From Lysinibacillus sphaericus OT4b.31 (GTDB lineage: Bacteria > Bacillota > Bacilli > Bacillales_A > Planococcaceae): 64,000 nt of DNA. Below the pieces are notes generated by a model, which saw only the letters and a list, made by a program, of their open reading frames with translations, did not search any database and was not told the DNA's origin. Below, piece by piece: positions 17,223-25,337 of this stretch (position 1 is the first letter of the stretch; every line of letters begins with the position of its first letter). The stretch spans positions 3,757,204 through 3,821,203 of the forward strand of contig NZ_KB933398.1 of the NCBI RefSeq assembly GCF_000392615.1, written 5' to 3'. The translations under genes and the position numbers were made by a program.

Positions 17223-17350
17223 TCATATTCAACGACATCGAAGAAGGCAGAAGACCGTATAAATCCAATCCACTACAATGCGCAAATTGTCCGTTATTAG
17301 CTCCATGTACGACGAGTAAGCATCATCGGAGGAATGGTACAACCTGTTTG
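17222..17350 (+). pseudogene. Transposase fragment (IS1182-like)
   Basis: About 43 codons read EEGRRPYKSNPLQCANC and then PLLAPCTTSKHHRR. The pattern YKS-P-C-x2-CPLL-x2-CT-SK is typical of the cysteine-rich insert of IS1182/IS4-type DDE transposases. No catalytic residues, no terminal repeats and no start are present. It is wedged between repeat R2 copy 2 and the end of the COG0523 gene. The family assignment is from one motif only. Confidence 0.55.
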
Positions 17351-17356
17351 TTTCTG

Positions 17357-18550
17357 TTAACTCCAGTCCCAATTAAATGGATCTACTAAGTTCTCCCACG
17401 GTTCATTAAATTCTTCATCAGATAATAAACACGCATCCAGCTCTTTTACAATGGCTTTTTTATCTAATTCAATGCCAATAATGACGAGTTGTGTCAACCG
17501 ATCACCAAATTCTTCATCCCAATCTTCCAGTACTTCAGGACTTTGTAAAAAAACATCCTGCTGCTGTGCCTTAGGTAAAGCCGCTACCCAGTATGAAACG
17601 GGTTCAATTTTTGCGGATGAACCTGCTTGTGACAGTAATAGTGCCACTTCCTGATGTTTTGCACTCCAAATAATCCCTTTGGCACGAACGATGGACTCTG
17701 GCATATTGTCACACCACTCTACAAATCGCAATGGATGAAATGGCATTCTGCGCTGATAGGTGAACGACGTGATGCCGTACTCTTCCGTTTCCGGTATATG
17801 ATTTTCATGGCCAATCTCTAACTCCTTTAACCAACCAGCAGATTGTGAAACGCGTTCGAAGTTAAAACGTCCCGTATTTAATATTTCTGCCGGCTCTATA
17901 ATACCATTAGTTGTCCGAATTAATGTTGCCTCAGGCTGTAATACTCGTAAAATTCTATCTAATATTTCCAGTTCCTCTTGTGACACTAAATCACATTTGT
18001 TCAGTACAAGAACGTCACAAAACTCAATTTGGTCAATCAGTAGGTCCGCTACATCCCTCTCATCTAATTCCCCTACCGCTTCCTTACGCTCTAGCAGACT
18101 CTCTCCAGATTGAAAATCATGCCAAAAACGATTTGCATCCACTACTGTCACCATTGTATCGAGCTGACAAAACTTTGTAAGATCAATATCAAGTTCCTCG
18201 TCCATATAGCTAAATGTTTGTGCAACTGGTATCGGCTCACTAATGCCTGTGGATTCTATCAAGATATAGTCAATATTCCCGAGCCCTGCAAGACGCTCTA
18301 CCTCCTGTAGTAAATCCTCACGTAACGTACAGCAAATGCAACCGTTTGATAGCTCTACAAATTTTTCTTCAGTGCGTGAAATACCGCTACCCTTCGCAAT
18401 CAATTCAGCGTCAATATTGATTTCACTCATATCATTGACAATAACTGCCACACGCATATTTTGCTTATTTTGTAGCACATGATTCATAATTGTCGTCTTA
18501 CCTGAACCTAAATAACCACTTAAAACTGTAACCGGTATTTTCTTTGTCAT
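17357..18550 (-). CDS. zagA: COG0523 zinc-regulated GTPase (YciC/ZagA-like metallochaperone)
   Basis: A 397-residue G3E-family GTPase, the same length as B. subtilis YciC. It starts MTKKIPVTVLSGYLGSGKTT with the Walker A loop at 12-20. The metal-binding CICC motif (Cys71, Cys73, Cys74) is in NGCICCTLRED; Walker B-like ESTG and a LNKCDL guanine motif follow, then a C-terminal CobW domain. Such proteins deliver zinc to client enzymes during zinc starvation. A Zur-type operator with a single mismatch lies 18 bases upstream, and the gene diverges from a second Zur-type site driving an alternative L33. AAGGAG precedes the ATG at 18550; the TTG six codons upstream is part of that ribosome site. Confidence 0.92.
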   Translation of the reverse strand: MTKKIPVTVLSGYLGSGKTTIMNHVLQNKQNMRVAVIVNDMSEINIDAELIAKGSGISRTEEKFVELSNGCICCTLREDLLQEVERLAGLGNIDYILIESTGISEPIPVAQTFSYMDEELDIDLTKFCQLDTMVTVVDANRFWHDFQSGESLLERKEAVGELDERDVADLLIDQIEFCDVLVLNKCDLVSQEELEILDRILRVLQPEATLIRTTNGIIEPAEILNTGRFNFERVSQSAGWLKELEIGHENHIPETEEYGITSFTYQRRMPFHPLRFVEWCDNMPESIVRAKGIIWSAKHQEVALLLSQAGSSAKIEPVSYWVAALPKAQQQDVFLQSPEVLEDWDEEFGDRLTQLVIIGIELDKKAIVKELDACLLSDEEFNEPWENLVDPFNWDWS

Positions 18551-18567
18551 CTCTCTAATCTCCTTCA

Positions 18568-18588
18568 AATCGTAATCATTACTATTTA
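18568..18588 (-). promoter_or_regulatory. Zur box: Zur box of zagA
   Basis: The sequence AAATCGTAATCATTACTATT(T) matches the Bacillus Zur consensus AAATCGTAATNATTACGATT(T) at all but one position. Location just upstream of a COG0523 gene fits zinc-dependent repression. Confidence 0.9.
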
Positions 18589-18653
18589 TATTTTGTAATT
18601 AAAGCACAAAGAATATTAAAGTGCAATATTTATTATTTTAAGTAAACAAGTAT

Positions 18654-18682
18654 TTGACAAATGAAAGTAAACATAATATCTT
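18654..18682 (+). promoter_or_regulatory. Promoter of the alternative L33 gene
   Basis: TTGACA (18654-18659), 17-base spacer, TATCTT (18677-18682). The second Zur-like site covers the expected start point. Confidence 0.7.
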
Positions 18683-18684
18683 AT

Positions 18685-18705
18685 GAAGCGTAATTACTAC
18701 GATTT
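18685..18705 (+). promoter_or_regulatory. Zur box: Second Zur-like box, upstream of rpmG
   Basis: GAAGCGTAATTACTACGATT(T) matches the Zur consensus with three mismatches. It lies between the promoter and the ribosome site of rpmG, where repressor would block initiation. Confidence 0.8.
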
Positions 18706-18721
18706 AAAAGGAGGTGTTTTT

Positions 18722-18870
18722 ATGCGTGTACAAATCACATTAGCCTGTACAGAAACAGGGGATAAAAACTATATCACGACAAAAAACAAGCGCAATAACC
18801 CCGAACGGCTAGAACTAAAAAGTATTCACCCCGCGTGAAAAGAGTAATCTTACACAGAAAAACAAAATAA
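18722..18870 (+). pseudogene. rpmG: Zinc-independent ribosomal protein L33, frameshifted
   Basis: From ATG 18722, after AAGGAGG, the frame reads [20 protein letters not shown], then [12 protein letters not shown], clearly L33. It then meets a TGA at 18836. Adding one A to the five-A run at 18817-18821 restores [17 protein letters not shown] to the TAA at 18868-18870, the expected 49 residues. Only one of the four zinc cysteines of C+ L33 remains (Cys9; the others are Thr, Ser and Val), so this is the C- form made when zinc is scarce. I recall that the B. subtilis 168 C- copy, rpmGC, is also frameshifted. Real lesion or homopolymer error is unresolved. Confidence 0.85.
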
Positions 18871-18945
18871 AGTGAAATAAGTACGCCAATCTGTTGAACA
18901 AAACTTACGTGTGCTTAATTTGCCACTCAACCAGCTTTTAAACTT

Positions 18946-18991
18946 ATAAAAATTGGCTGATTCAAAAGTATAATAAACTTTTGAATCAGCC
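18946..18991 (-). terminator. Terminator of the coiled-coil gene operon
   Basis: A 15-bp perfect stem GGCTGATTCAAAAGT (18955-18969) / ACTTTTGAATCAGCC (18977-18991) with AATTTTTAT on the minus-strand side. Confidence 0.85.
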
Positions 18992-19052
18992 TAGTCTTTG
19001 TGCAAACCTTATCGTAATAGAAGTTCCTCCTTAACATAATCCTTAACAGTTA

Positions 19053-19895
19053 CTAGCTTCTCTTAACTTCTATTTCAATAGCAAGCTGATTCAACTTCTG
19101 TTCTAAGTCATCCAGGATACGTAATTTAGCATCCAACTGGTCCTCGAAGCCCATCGACTGGTCCAATATTTTTTTTACTTGGGTATCTAAATCTGATAAA
19201 GTTTGAGAATTTAGAATGGTTTTTCCACTTGAAAGTATAGAATCATTCTTTAAAAGAAGTTCTCTCTGTTCTTTTAAATCAGCTATTTCATTTAAGAGTT
19301 TTTCATTCTCACTTCTTTTTTGTTCTATCTCTGTTACTAAACACTGATTGTTGTTATCGGAACCACTCCTTTCACTACGAATCATTCCTAATTCCCCAAC
19401 AATACTTTCCATTTGTTTGCTTGTTTCTTTTGTAAAATCAATTAGCTTATTTTCGAGATTTTCGATGGCAGACTTATAATCTGCCCCCAGTAGTTCCTGC
19501 CGCTCTCCTTTCATTGAAATCAATTCACCTTTAGTGGCTTTTAGTGTTTCTACTAATAGTTCATTTTCCGTACGCAAATCATTTTTATCTTTCAATAAAG
19601 CCTCGATTGAAGAAATATGTTTATTTCTTTGATTTTCCCTCACCTGAATATCATCTTGATAGCCCTTCGATGCCTTTTCTAATTCTCGCCTTAGCTTACT
19701 AAGCTCTAGCGAAAGCTCTTTTTCTCGATTGATTAATTGTACATTTTCCCGTTCTAGTCTGAGTACGAGTGAATAATAATCGCTAGCTCTAAGTCTTTCC
19801 ACTTCCTTTTTATATTTGGCTAATTCTGCTCTTAAAAAAATAATCATTTGTTGTAGCTGAATAGGATCGTTATTTTTAACGCTGTCATTATTCAC
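19053..19895 (-). CDS. Coiled-coil protein, probable spore-surface component
   Basis: A 280-residue protein, charged and almost wholly heptad-patterned (for example LRRELEKASKGYQDDIQ and IEQKRSENEKLLNEIADLK). Two related segments, ASDYYSLVLRLERENVQL and GADYKSAIENLENKLIDF, suggest an internal repeat. No signal peptide or membrane segment. Start is taken as the GTG at 19895 because AGGGGG lies seven bases upstream; the frame is open to 19913. It is the last gene of a three-gene minus-strand run in a cluster with spore-type genes, including an exosporium BclB-type protein. The spore role is inferred from neighbours only. Confidence 0.6.
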   Translation of the reverse strand: MNNDSVKNNDPIQLQQMIIFLRAELAKYKKEVERLRASDYYSLVLRLERENVQLINREKELSLELSKLRRELEKASKGYQDDIQVRENQRNKHISSIEALLKDKNDLRTENELLVETLKATKGELISMKGERQELLGADYKSAIENLENKLIDFTKETSKQMESIVGELGMIRSERSGSDNNNQCLVTEIEQKRSENEKLLNEIADLKEQRELLLKNDSILSSGKTILNSQTLSDLDTQVKKILDQSMGFEDQLDAKLRILDDLEQKLNQLAIEIEVKRS

Positions 19896-19909
19896 ATTGG
19901 TACCCCCTA

Positions 19910-20203
19910 TCACGGAATTTTTTTAAGAAAATCAATTATTTCTTCAAATTGCTTTTTGTTAACGTCCAGGATTTCGTCAAGCTGCTTTAAGACCCATAAT
20001 TCAAATTCTTCATCTACTATTTCACTCTTTCCACGGTTTTCTCCCGATAACAGATAGGCTATCAGTAAATTCAGTGTACTTTTTTCTAAAAATGCAAAAC
20101 TATTATCTTTCTCCTTACTATTCTCTGGTAATTTATTCAGCTGAGCTATCATAAATTGGCGGATGTGCTCCATCCCAACATTTTGCTCATCTAACTCACT
20201 CAT
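19910..20203 (-). CDS. Small hypothetical protein of the spore-type cluster
   Basis: A 97-residue acidic helical protein (MSELDEQNVGMEHIRQFMIA; later EFELWVLKQLDEILDVN). No recognised domain. AGGAGG lies six bases before the ATG at 20203; the ATG two codons earlier is too close to it. It overlaps the end of the preceding gene by eight bases and is followed immediately by the coiled-coil gene, so the three are co-transcribed and translationally coupled. Function unknown. Confidence 0.65.
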   Translation of the reverse strand: MSELDEQNVGMEHIRQFMIAQLNKLPENSKEKDNSFAFLEKSTLNLLIAYLLSGENRGKSEIVDEEFELWVLKQLDEILDVNKKQFEEIIDFLKKIP

Positions 20204-20771
20204 TTTCATCCTCCTGTATACGAGTTATTCCATTTAGGTTGATAGGGTTTATAACAGCAACCCCCCCTTTGAGTTGATCACAATATGTAAAGCCCATGAT
20301 TGTTCCTGAATAAGATAAATTATGTGACCACTTAATCTGAAAGTTCGAAAAGGAAATGGTTTCATTAGGCTCAATCGCTGTTTTTTCTAAAGGTTTAAGC
20401 CAAAATTCCTCATTGCTCGATTTATCATTTATTCGTTCCCAACTAGTCGGTCCCTTTAAATTCTGTTTGAAATGCTCATACACATAGCGCCCAGAGAAGG
20501 AAAAAGGAGAATCTTCAGGTAGCTTTATACACAAATATGGATTTGTCAGTGGCTGATTGCCCATGTTTCGAATATGGAAGGAACCTAAACACAAACTCTC
20601 CTGTTCAGGGTCATAGGAAATATTGAACGAAGAAGTGAAATAACTGATGATGTTTACACTGTCAGGAATAATAAGGTCCTCAACCATCTTTTTAATTTCA
20701 ATAACATACGATTCCGTTTGTCCTTTAAGTTCATTTATTTTTTGTTCTACATCATTTCTGCCAGTCCTCAT
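20196..20771 (-). CDS. Hypothetical protein, first gene of the coiled-coil operon
   Basis: A 191-residue protein. A helical start (VEQKINELKGQTESYVIEIK) is followed by a region rich in beta-type sequence (SLCLGSFHIRNMGNQPLTNP; later FSNFQIKWSHNLSYSGTIMG) that looks like a beta-sandwich of the kind seen in extracellular or coat proteins. No signal peptide is seen. AGGGGGC precedes the ATG. No family is recognised. Its place between a YDWI-motif cysteine-rich protein and a coiled-coil protein suggests a spore-envelope role, which is inference. Confidence 0.6.
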   Translation of the reverse strand: MRTGRNDVEQKINELKGQTESYVIEIKKMVEDLIIPDSVNIISYFTSSFNISYDPEQESLCLGSFHIRNMGNQPLTNPYLCIKLPEDSPFSFSGRYVYEHFKQNLKGPTSWERINDKSSNEEFWLKPLEKTAIEPNETISFSNFQIKWSHNLSYSGTIMGFTYCDQLKGGVAVINPINLNGITRIQEDENE

Positions 20772-20901
20772 TTAACTGCCCCCTATCTAGAGTTTGAAAC
20801 CACATGATTGAACAAATGCACTAAAACATTCAGTTATAGTGGTGACCCAGATGTAGACATCTTGCTTTTTGCGCTAGGGCTCCACCATCATATTTTAGAA
20901 C

Positions 20902-20929
20902 AATAAAAAAAGAGAGGATTACCCTCTCT
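20902..20929 (-). terminator. Terminator of the YDWI-motif gene
   Basis: AGAGAGG (20911-20917) pairs with CCTCTCT with a short loop, followed on the minus strand by TTTTTTT. Confidence 0.85.
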
Positions 20930-20963
20930 TCAAGATATGACTTTTAGTTATGTGTTAGCACTA

Positions 20964-21602
20964 TTAACCGCCAGTTGGGAAAATAATTGAGCATTGCTTT
21001 GGACGAACTGCAGTTGGACATGAGAACGGTAAATCTGCTCTTGGTTCGCAGAAAGTTGCTAAGAATTCAACAGTAACAGGGAATGTAGACTGGATACTTT
21101 GACAAACAGCTACAGTAATTGTTAACGCAGAAAACGTAATTGTACCTGCTCCAGCTGTAAGTGTTCCAGTTGTACATACGAAGCAATCTAAATCTGTATA
21201 TAATATTTCTACATCTGTCCCTTTAGGTGCACATAATGTAACTTGCTCACAGCGTGAAACCGGAATATCAGTACTTGTGAAAACCGCGCCAGTTGGTAAA
21301 GTAACTACAATCGTTAGAATGAAGTTCTTTTGAATATTTAGATGTTGAAGACATACAGTTGATCCATCAATGGAGAATTGACGATTCTCACGGTTTAGGA
21401 TCACAATTGGATTTGTAGCTGCTGGGATTACTCTACATGAAACAATTGCACCTGTTAAGTCTGTCGTCGCTGTTACGCCTGGGAAAGTAATTGGTCCAGT
21501 TGGTGAAATATCAAACGACATCTCCTTTACAATCCAGTCATATACCTTATCGACATTTATACAAATTAATTCTCGATCCTGGGATGGCATATTTTCTTGC
21601 AT
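20964..21602 (-). CDS. Cysteine-rich spore-envelope-type protein with KVYDWI motif
   Basis: A 212-residue protein starting MQENMPSQDRELICINVDK and then VYDWIVKEM, an N-terminal motif I associate with families found in spore-forming Firmicutes. It is rich in Thr, Val and Ile and has about 14 cysteines, including a C-terminal CEPRADLPFSCPTAVRPKQC. No signal peptide is evident, as is usual for coat and exosporium proteins assembled from the mother cell. A sigma-K-like promoter lies upstream (21641-21667), and GGAGGTG precedes the ATG. Monocistronic with its own terminator. Precise role unknown. Confidence 0.65.
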   Translation of the reverse strand: MQENMPSQDRELICINVDKVYDWIVKEMSFDISPTGPITFPGVTATTDLTGAIVSCRVIPAATNPIVILNRENRQFSIDGSTVCLQHLNIQKNFILTIVVTLPTGAVFTSTDIPVSRCEQVTLCAPKGTDVEILYTDLDCFVCTTGTLTAGAGTITFSALTITVAVCQSIQSTFPVTVEFLATFCEPRADLPFSCPTAVRPKQCSIIFPTGG

Positions 21603-21640
21603 CCTTTTGACACCTCCATAAGTTTTTTATCTTTCGTTTG

Positions 21641-21667
21641 TAGCATATGTATTCTGGCTATAAGTGT
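21641..21667 (-). promoter_or_regulatory. Sigma-K-like promoter of the YDWI-motif gene
   Basis: On the minus strand AC (21666-21667), 16 bases, then CATATGCTA (21641-21649), matching the sigma-K pattern AC-N16/17-CATANNNTA. It suggests late mother-cell expression during sporulation. Confidence 0.6.
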
Positions 21668-21849
21668 ATGGGCTAATAAATAGTTCTACATGATATTTAT
21701 TAAAAGTCATGAATATCGGCATGTATCATTTTTACTTACAAAAACCTCCTCTTAAAGAGGAACAAGAATGTTAAAAAGAACCGGTATATCTGTAACAGAA
21801 TTACAATATTTTTAATAAAATATTAAAGGACTGAAAGGGGTGAAATGCA

Positions 21850-23049
21850 ATGGAAGATTCTAAATTGTACTCCACTCAAGAAATCGAAAGATTAAAACAA
21901 AAAATTGAGACCTATAGGGAAACGTTAACTTCATTAAAAATGGGGACATCAATTGAAGAATTCCTATTTATGAAAAACGAGTTTGATGGGCTAAAAACGC
22001 AAATCGCACATTTGGAAGGGCTAACAGAAACATTAGATGATAAGCAAAATTCACACATCAAAGGATATGAGGACCAAATAAAACTACTTTCGACACAAAT
22101 TGAGTCTTTAAATCAAACCATTGAAGAAATGAATCAAGAAATTTTCATGGTTTTAAACAGATTAATAACAATTGAAGTTAATGAAGCTTCAACCACTTTA
22201 CCTGCCATTGAAAAAAATGCTAATTCTACGGCTAACGATTCACAAAGGCATCCTAGAATCACACAGACAGCAGATCAATCCACTATTACATCAAAGCAAC
22301 CATCTTATAAACTGCTGCAGAGTTTGGCAGGAAAAGCAACAAATATGCAAGTAAATTTAAACAATGGAATACCTTCTGCTCAAAATGACATACAGGGAAA
22401 CAAACCCGAAGAACGCCATTTTAATCAACAATACTTTCAATCGATAAATACTCAACCAAGCCAAATATATAATGGCCTATACAGAAATACCACCGTAGAA
22501 TCCACCTTCCATTTTAAAAAAGCTACTGACGCACAGGAGATCCCAGTTAGTGTTTATAATCCTAATACCGTTTCATCTGCTATAAACAATGAATCCTTCG
22601 ATAATAATGCCTTAAATTCTTCTATCGTTAATGAATCCGTCAATGATGTAGAATCTGAAAAAATAAATGCCTCTGTCGATTACGGGAATTCAAAAAGAGT
22701 AGTTGAAACTGACAATCAGAGGATTTCTCCAAAAATTAATGATTCCATCGGCCATGTGAATTCTCAGAGAATTGTTGAATCAGTCAATGATGTAAATTCT
22801 GAAATAGTTAATGAACCCGGCAACCTTATAGACTCTGGAACAGTTAATGAACCTGGCTATTCTAATAATTCTCCTACTATAACACCAGATGAAATTGTGG
22901 TTTTTGAAACTAAATCAGGGGAAAGCAATGAAATTCATATATCACTTGAAGAGGTAAACAAGCAACATGAACTTATAAAAGAGTCGACTGTAGAAGAAAA
23001 TAAGAAAGTAAAGAACTCGTTTTTCAATTTCTTTAGAAAATGGAGTTAA
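21850..23049 (+). CDS. Coiled-coil protein with 12-residue repeats, probable spore-surface protein
   Basis: A 399-residue protein. Residues about 1-115 are coiled coil (LYSTQEIERLKQKIETYRET; IESLNQTIEEMNQEIFM). A Ser/Thr/Asn/Gln-rich central part follows, then seven degenerate 12-residue repeats at 261-344 and a short C-terminal NSFFNFFRKWS. No signal peptide or membrane helix. GGGGTGAA precedes the ATG. It is divergent from the YDWI-motif gene and upstream of the exosporium gene, from which a terminator separates it. No family is recognised; the spore link is by neighbourhood. Confidence 0.6.
   Translation: MEDSKLYSTQEIERLKQKIETYRETLTSLKMGTSIEEFLFMKNEFDGLKTQIAHLEGLTETLDDKQNSHIKGYEDQIKLLSTQIESLNQTIEEMNQEIFMVLNRLITIEVNEASTTLPAIEKNANSTANDSQRHPRITQTADQSTITSKQPSYKLLQSLAGKATNMQVNLNNGIPSAQNDIQGNKPEERHFNQQYFQSINTQPSQIYNGLYRNTTVESTFHFKKATDAQEIPVSVYNPNTVSSAINNESFDNNALNSSIVNESVNDVESEKINASVDYGNSKRVVETDNQRISPKINDSIGHVNSQRIVESVNDVNSEIVNEPGNLIDSGTVNEPGYSNNSPTITPDEIVVFETKSGESNEIHISLEEVNKQHELIKESTVEENKKVKNSFFNFFRKWS
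22630..22881 (+). repeat. In-frame 36-bp repeats encoding 12-residue units
   Basis: Seven units: NESVNDVESEKI, NASVDYGNSKRV, VETDNQRISPKI, NDSIGHVNSQRI, VESVNDVNSEIV, NEPGNLIDSGTV, NEPGYSNNSPTI. Each starts with Asn or Val, has an acidic or polar centre and ends in Ile or Val. They are degenerate, so likely old. Confidence 0.75.
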
Positions 23050-23092
23050 TTAAAACCATGAATTCGTGATTTCAACACTAATTTTTTAAAAT

Positions 23093-23128
23093 CGTCCAAT
23101 ATGTACAAAAATACGTATTGGACTTTTT
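23093..23128 (+). terminator. Terminator of the 12-residue-repeat protein gene
   Basis: GTCCAATATGTA (23094-23105) pairs with TACGTATTGGAC (23112-23123) with one mismatch, followed by five T. Confidence 0.85.
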
Positions 23129-23257
23129 CGTGTTTTGTTTAAAGGTATATAACCAAGTGACTGAAAGCCCCTTATCAATATAGAAACCACTATGTAGATA
23201 ATTGCCCGTAACTCCCAGTCTTAGATGAATAGAATAATGAGGAAAGGGGGTGTAAAA

Positions 23258-23890
23258 ATGTGTACAAATAATTTTATGAACCATGGTGGATGTGGTTGCT
23301 CATCAGGTAATGGTAATGGTCAATGTACAGCGCTTGGACCTTTTGTAGCAATTGATGCTGCATGTATTATTCCACCTCAAGCAACTGGCTCCATCATTCC
23401 TTTCTCTTCCGGTATCACACCTGTTATATTAGCATCTTTAGTTACTGGTTTGATTGCCACACCTAGTTTAATCGGGTTCGGTACTGCTGTTCCTGGTGTA
23501 ACAATTGTAGGTAATACTATTGATTTATCTGGTATTGTGACTGAGGCATTTTCAGTTCCACGACCTGGTAATATTACGGCTATTTCGGCTTCATTTACTG
23601 CAACAATTGCACTTGCAGTAATTGCCGGCACAACAACAGTCACTGCAACAGTTTACCGTGCTCCTGCTGGAAGTAGTCTTTTCACAGCTACAAGTGCAAC
23701 TGTAAACTTAGCACCAGCCTTTACTGGTTTAGTATCTCTAGGTCAAACTGCATTCGCTTCCGCAAATGTAGCACCAGTGCCAGTAGTAACAGGTGACCGC
23801 TTATTAATGGTTTACTCCATTACTACTTCTGGGGTTACTGTTGTGCAAACATTAACAGGAACAGCAAGTGCAGGTATTACTATTGCATAA
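23258..23890 (+). CDS. Exosporium protein with BclB-type C-terminal domain
   Basis: A 210-residue protein. A short Gly/Cys/Asn-rich start (MCTNNFMNHGGCGCSSGNGN) leads directly into the BclB C-terminal (exospore TM-type) domain: IIPFSSGITPVILASLVTGL, later GTTTVTATVYRAPAGSSLFT and a final SAGITIA. In the B. cereus group this domain ends collagen-like exosporium glycoproteins; here no Gly-X-Y collagen repeats separate the N-terminal part from the domain. Start is the ATG at 23258 after AAAGGGGG. It should form trimers on the outer spore surface. Domain call firm, role inferred from the family. Confidence 0.85.
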   Translation: MCTNNFMNHGGCGCSSGNGNGQCTALGPFVAIDAACIIPPQATGSIIPFSSGITPVILASLVTGLIATPSLIGFGTAVPGVTIVGNTIDLSGIVTEAFSVPRPGNITAISASFTATIALAVIAGTTTVTATVYRAPAGSSLFTATSATVNLAPAFTGLVSLGQTAFASANVAPVPVVTGDRLLMVYSITTSGVTVVQTLTGTASAGITIA

Positions 23891-23930
23891 TACCTATAAA
23901 CTATGGTAGATATCGTAATTTAAAAAATTC

Positions 23931-23966
23931 AAATAGGCGACTTCTTCTCATGAAATCGCCTATTTA
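23931..23966. terminator. Bidirectional terminator between exosporium gene and bstA
   Basis: AAATAGGCGA (23931-23940) pairs with TCGCCTATTT (23956-23965); A/T-rich flanks on both sides between convergent genes. Confidence 0.75.
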
Positions 23967-23982
23967 GTATTCTATAAATTTT

Positions 23983-24495
23983 CTAGTTTGATAAAGCATT
24001 TTGAATATGTGCAAGATGGTGTTTTCCATGCCATGCATACAGAGCAAGTGCTTTTACTAGTGTCATCAATCCTGAATCTGGATGATTAAATGCTCGTTGT
24101 AATTGTTGTTCTGTTAAGCTTGTCAGCAAATAAACCCATCGTTCATGCAAGCTTTCAATCATTTTATAGGAAGTGGCTACCGGCACTTCACAATCTGGCA
24201 ATCGTGCCCAATCTTCTTCATTGTAGGGCTTAATCGTTGGTGTATCCTCAGTTAAAGCTAGCTTAAAACGAATATAGCTATTCATATGGCTATCCGCAAT
24301 ATGATGGACAAGTTGCGATACAGTCCAACCATTTTCTCGGTAGGATTTTGCTAATGATTGTTCACTTGCACCCCCCAGTGTTTCAGCAAGTTGCCTCGGC
24401 AAAAGGCGGATGTCCTCCATCCATTCCCTTACTTGCTGTGCCGTAGTGACTTCTGGAAATCGAAATTGTCCAATTGGATATCGTATATCGTTCAT
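23983..24495 (-). CDS. bstA: Bacillithiol S-transferase BstA (YfiT, DinB superfamily)
   Basis: A 170-residue metal-dependent four-helix protein of the DinB/YfiT family. It starts MNDIRYPIGQFRFPE as YfiT proteins do. Metal-ligand histidines are in QLVHHIADSH (about 61-70) and the C-terminal WHGKHHLAHI (about 155-164). YfiT-type enzymes conjugate bacillithiol to electrophiles for detoxification in the cytoplasm. GGAGGAAA precedes the ATG. It is alone, convergent with the exosporium gene. fosB, also bacillithiol-dependent, is elsewhere in the window. Confidence 0.88.
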   Translation of the reverse strand: MNDIRYPIGQFRFPEVTTAQQVREWMEDIRLLPRQLAETLGGASEQSLAKSYRENGWTVSQLVHHIADSHMNSYIRFKLALTEDTPTIKPYNEEDWARLPDCEVPVATSYKMIESLHERWVYLLTSLTEQQLQRAFNHPDSGLMTLVKALALYAWHGKHHLAHIQNALSN

Positions 24496-24676
24496 TAGCT
24501 TTCCTCCGTTTCTATTTACTCAATACACTAACAATTTAAAAGTTTTCTTGCCAAGCACTTTTATTTAATTTAATGTTGTGGTCAATTTACTCATTAATTT
24601 CATAAACCAAAGTATCAATTTTGAGGTCTAAAAATCATTTATTACAAGTTTCACCTCAAGTCAATTTTATTGAGGT

Positions 24677-25327
24677 TTATGTTATTTTTAATTGTGTTAA
24701 AACCGCACGAACTAAAGCTTGTAAAGGATGTATAATTGCTGTTCCCATTTCCTTGTCAAATTGCTGTGCCGCCTCTACCATCGATAGTTGTGCTACAGAT
24801 ATTGACTGCTGCTCATTCACAATTTCATGGAGAAATTGCAAAAGCGCCTTATTATATGCTTCCTTTTTGCCCTGCATAATCAACTCAAATGTATCATCGA
24901 TCACCTTTGCTTCAATTTCTATTGCCTTGTCATGGTGCTTGGCAAACTGCTGAAGCCGTTTCATTGTGCCCTCTACAGTCGCAGGATTTGTAAAGAGTAT
25001 CGTTTGAGGATGCGCGTCCTCACAAATAGTCGCAAAATAAGGCTCATCGATCTTGATAATGGGAATAGAGAGTGCCAACTGTTCCTCCATCAATAGCGCA
25101 ATGTAATTTGTACATGTTATTAAAATGGCATCAACATTACAGCTCGACATCCACTCCAATTGCTCTCTTACCTTTAGTGATAGCCCTTCAGCTCCCTCAG
25201 TCACGCGGTGCATAAGCCCTGGGTCAACAAAATGTACAAGTTCTATATCTTCATTACTTCTAAATGCCTGCTCTATGTAGTCAATATTCGAATGATGGGC
25301 ATGCAAACAGCCTACTTTTTTCTTCAA
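24677..25327 (-). CDS. Asp/Glu racemase-like protein
   Basis: A 216-residue protein that resembles the Asp/Glu/hydantoin racemase fold: GCLHAHHSNIDYIEQAF near the start, a first catalytic-cysteine-like segment ILITCTNYIALLMEE (about 69-83) and a later conserved stretch. In true racemases a second catalytic cysteine is in a G-C-T/H motif in the C-terminal half; here that region (SVAQLSMVEAAQQF) lacks it, so racemase activity is doubtful. Start is TTG at 25327 after AGGGGGG. It is 10 bases downstream of a broken GNAT gene. Confidence 0.65.
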   Translation of the reverse strand: MKKKVGCLHAHHSNIDYIEQAFRSNEDIELVHFVDPGLMHRVTEGAEGLSLKVREQLEWMSSCNVDAILITCTNYIALLMEEQLALSIPIIKIDEPYFATICEDAHPQTILFTNPATVEGTMKRLQQFAKHHDKAIEIEAKVIDDTFELIMQGKKEAYNKALLQFLHEIVNEQQSISVAQLSMVEAAQQFDKEMGTAIIHPLQALVRAVLTQLKIT

Positions 25328-25337
25328 GTTATCCCCC

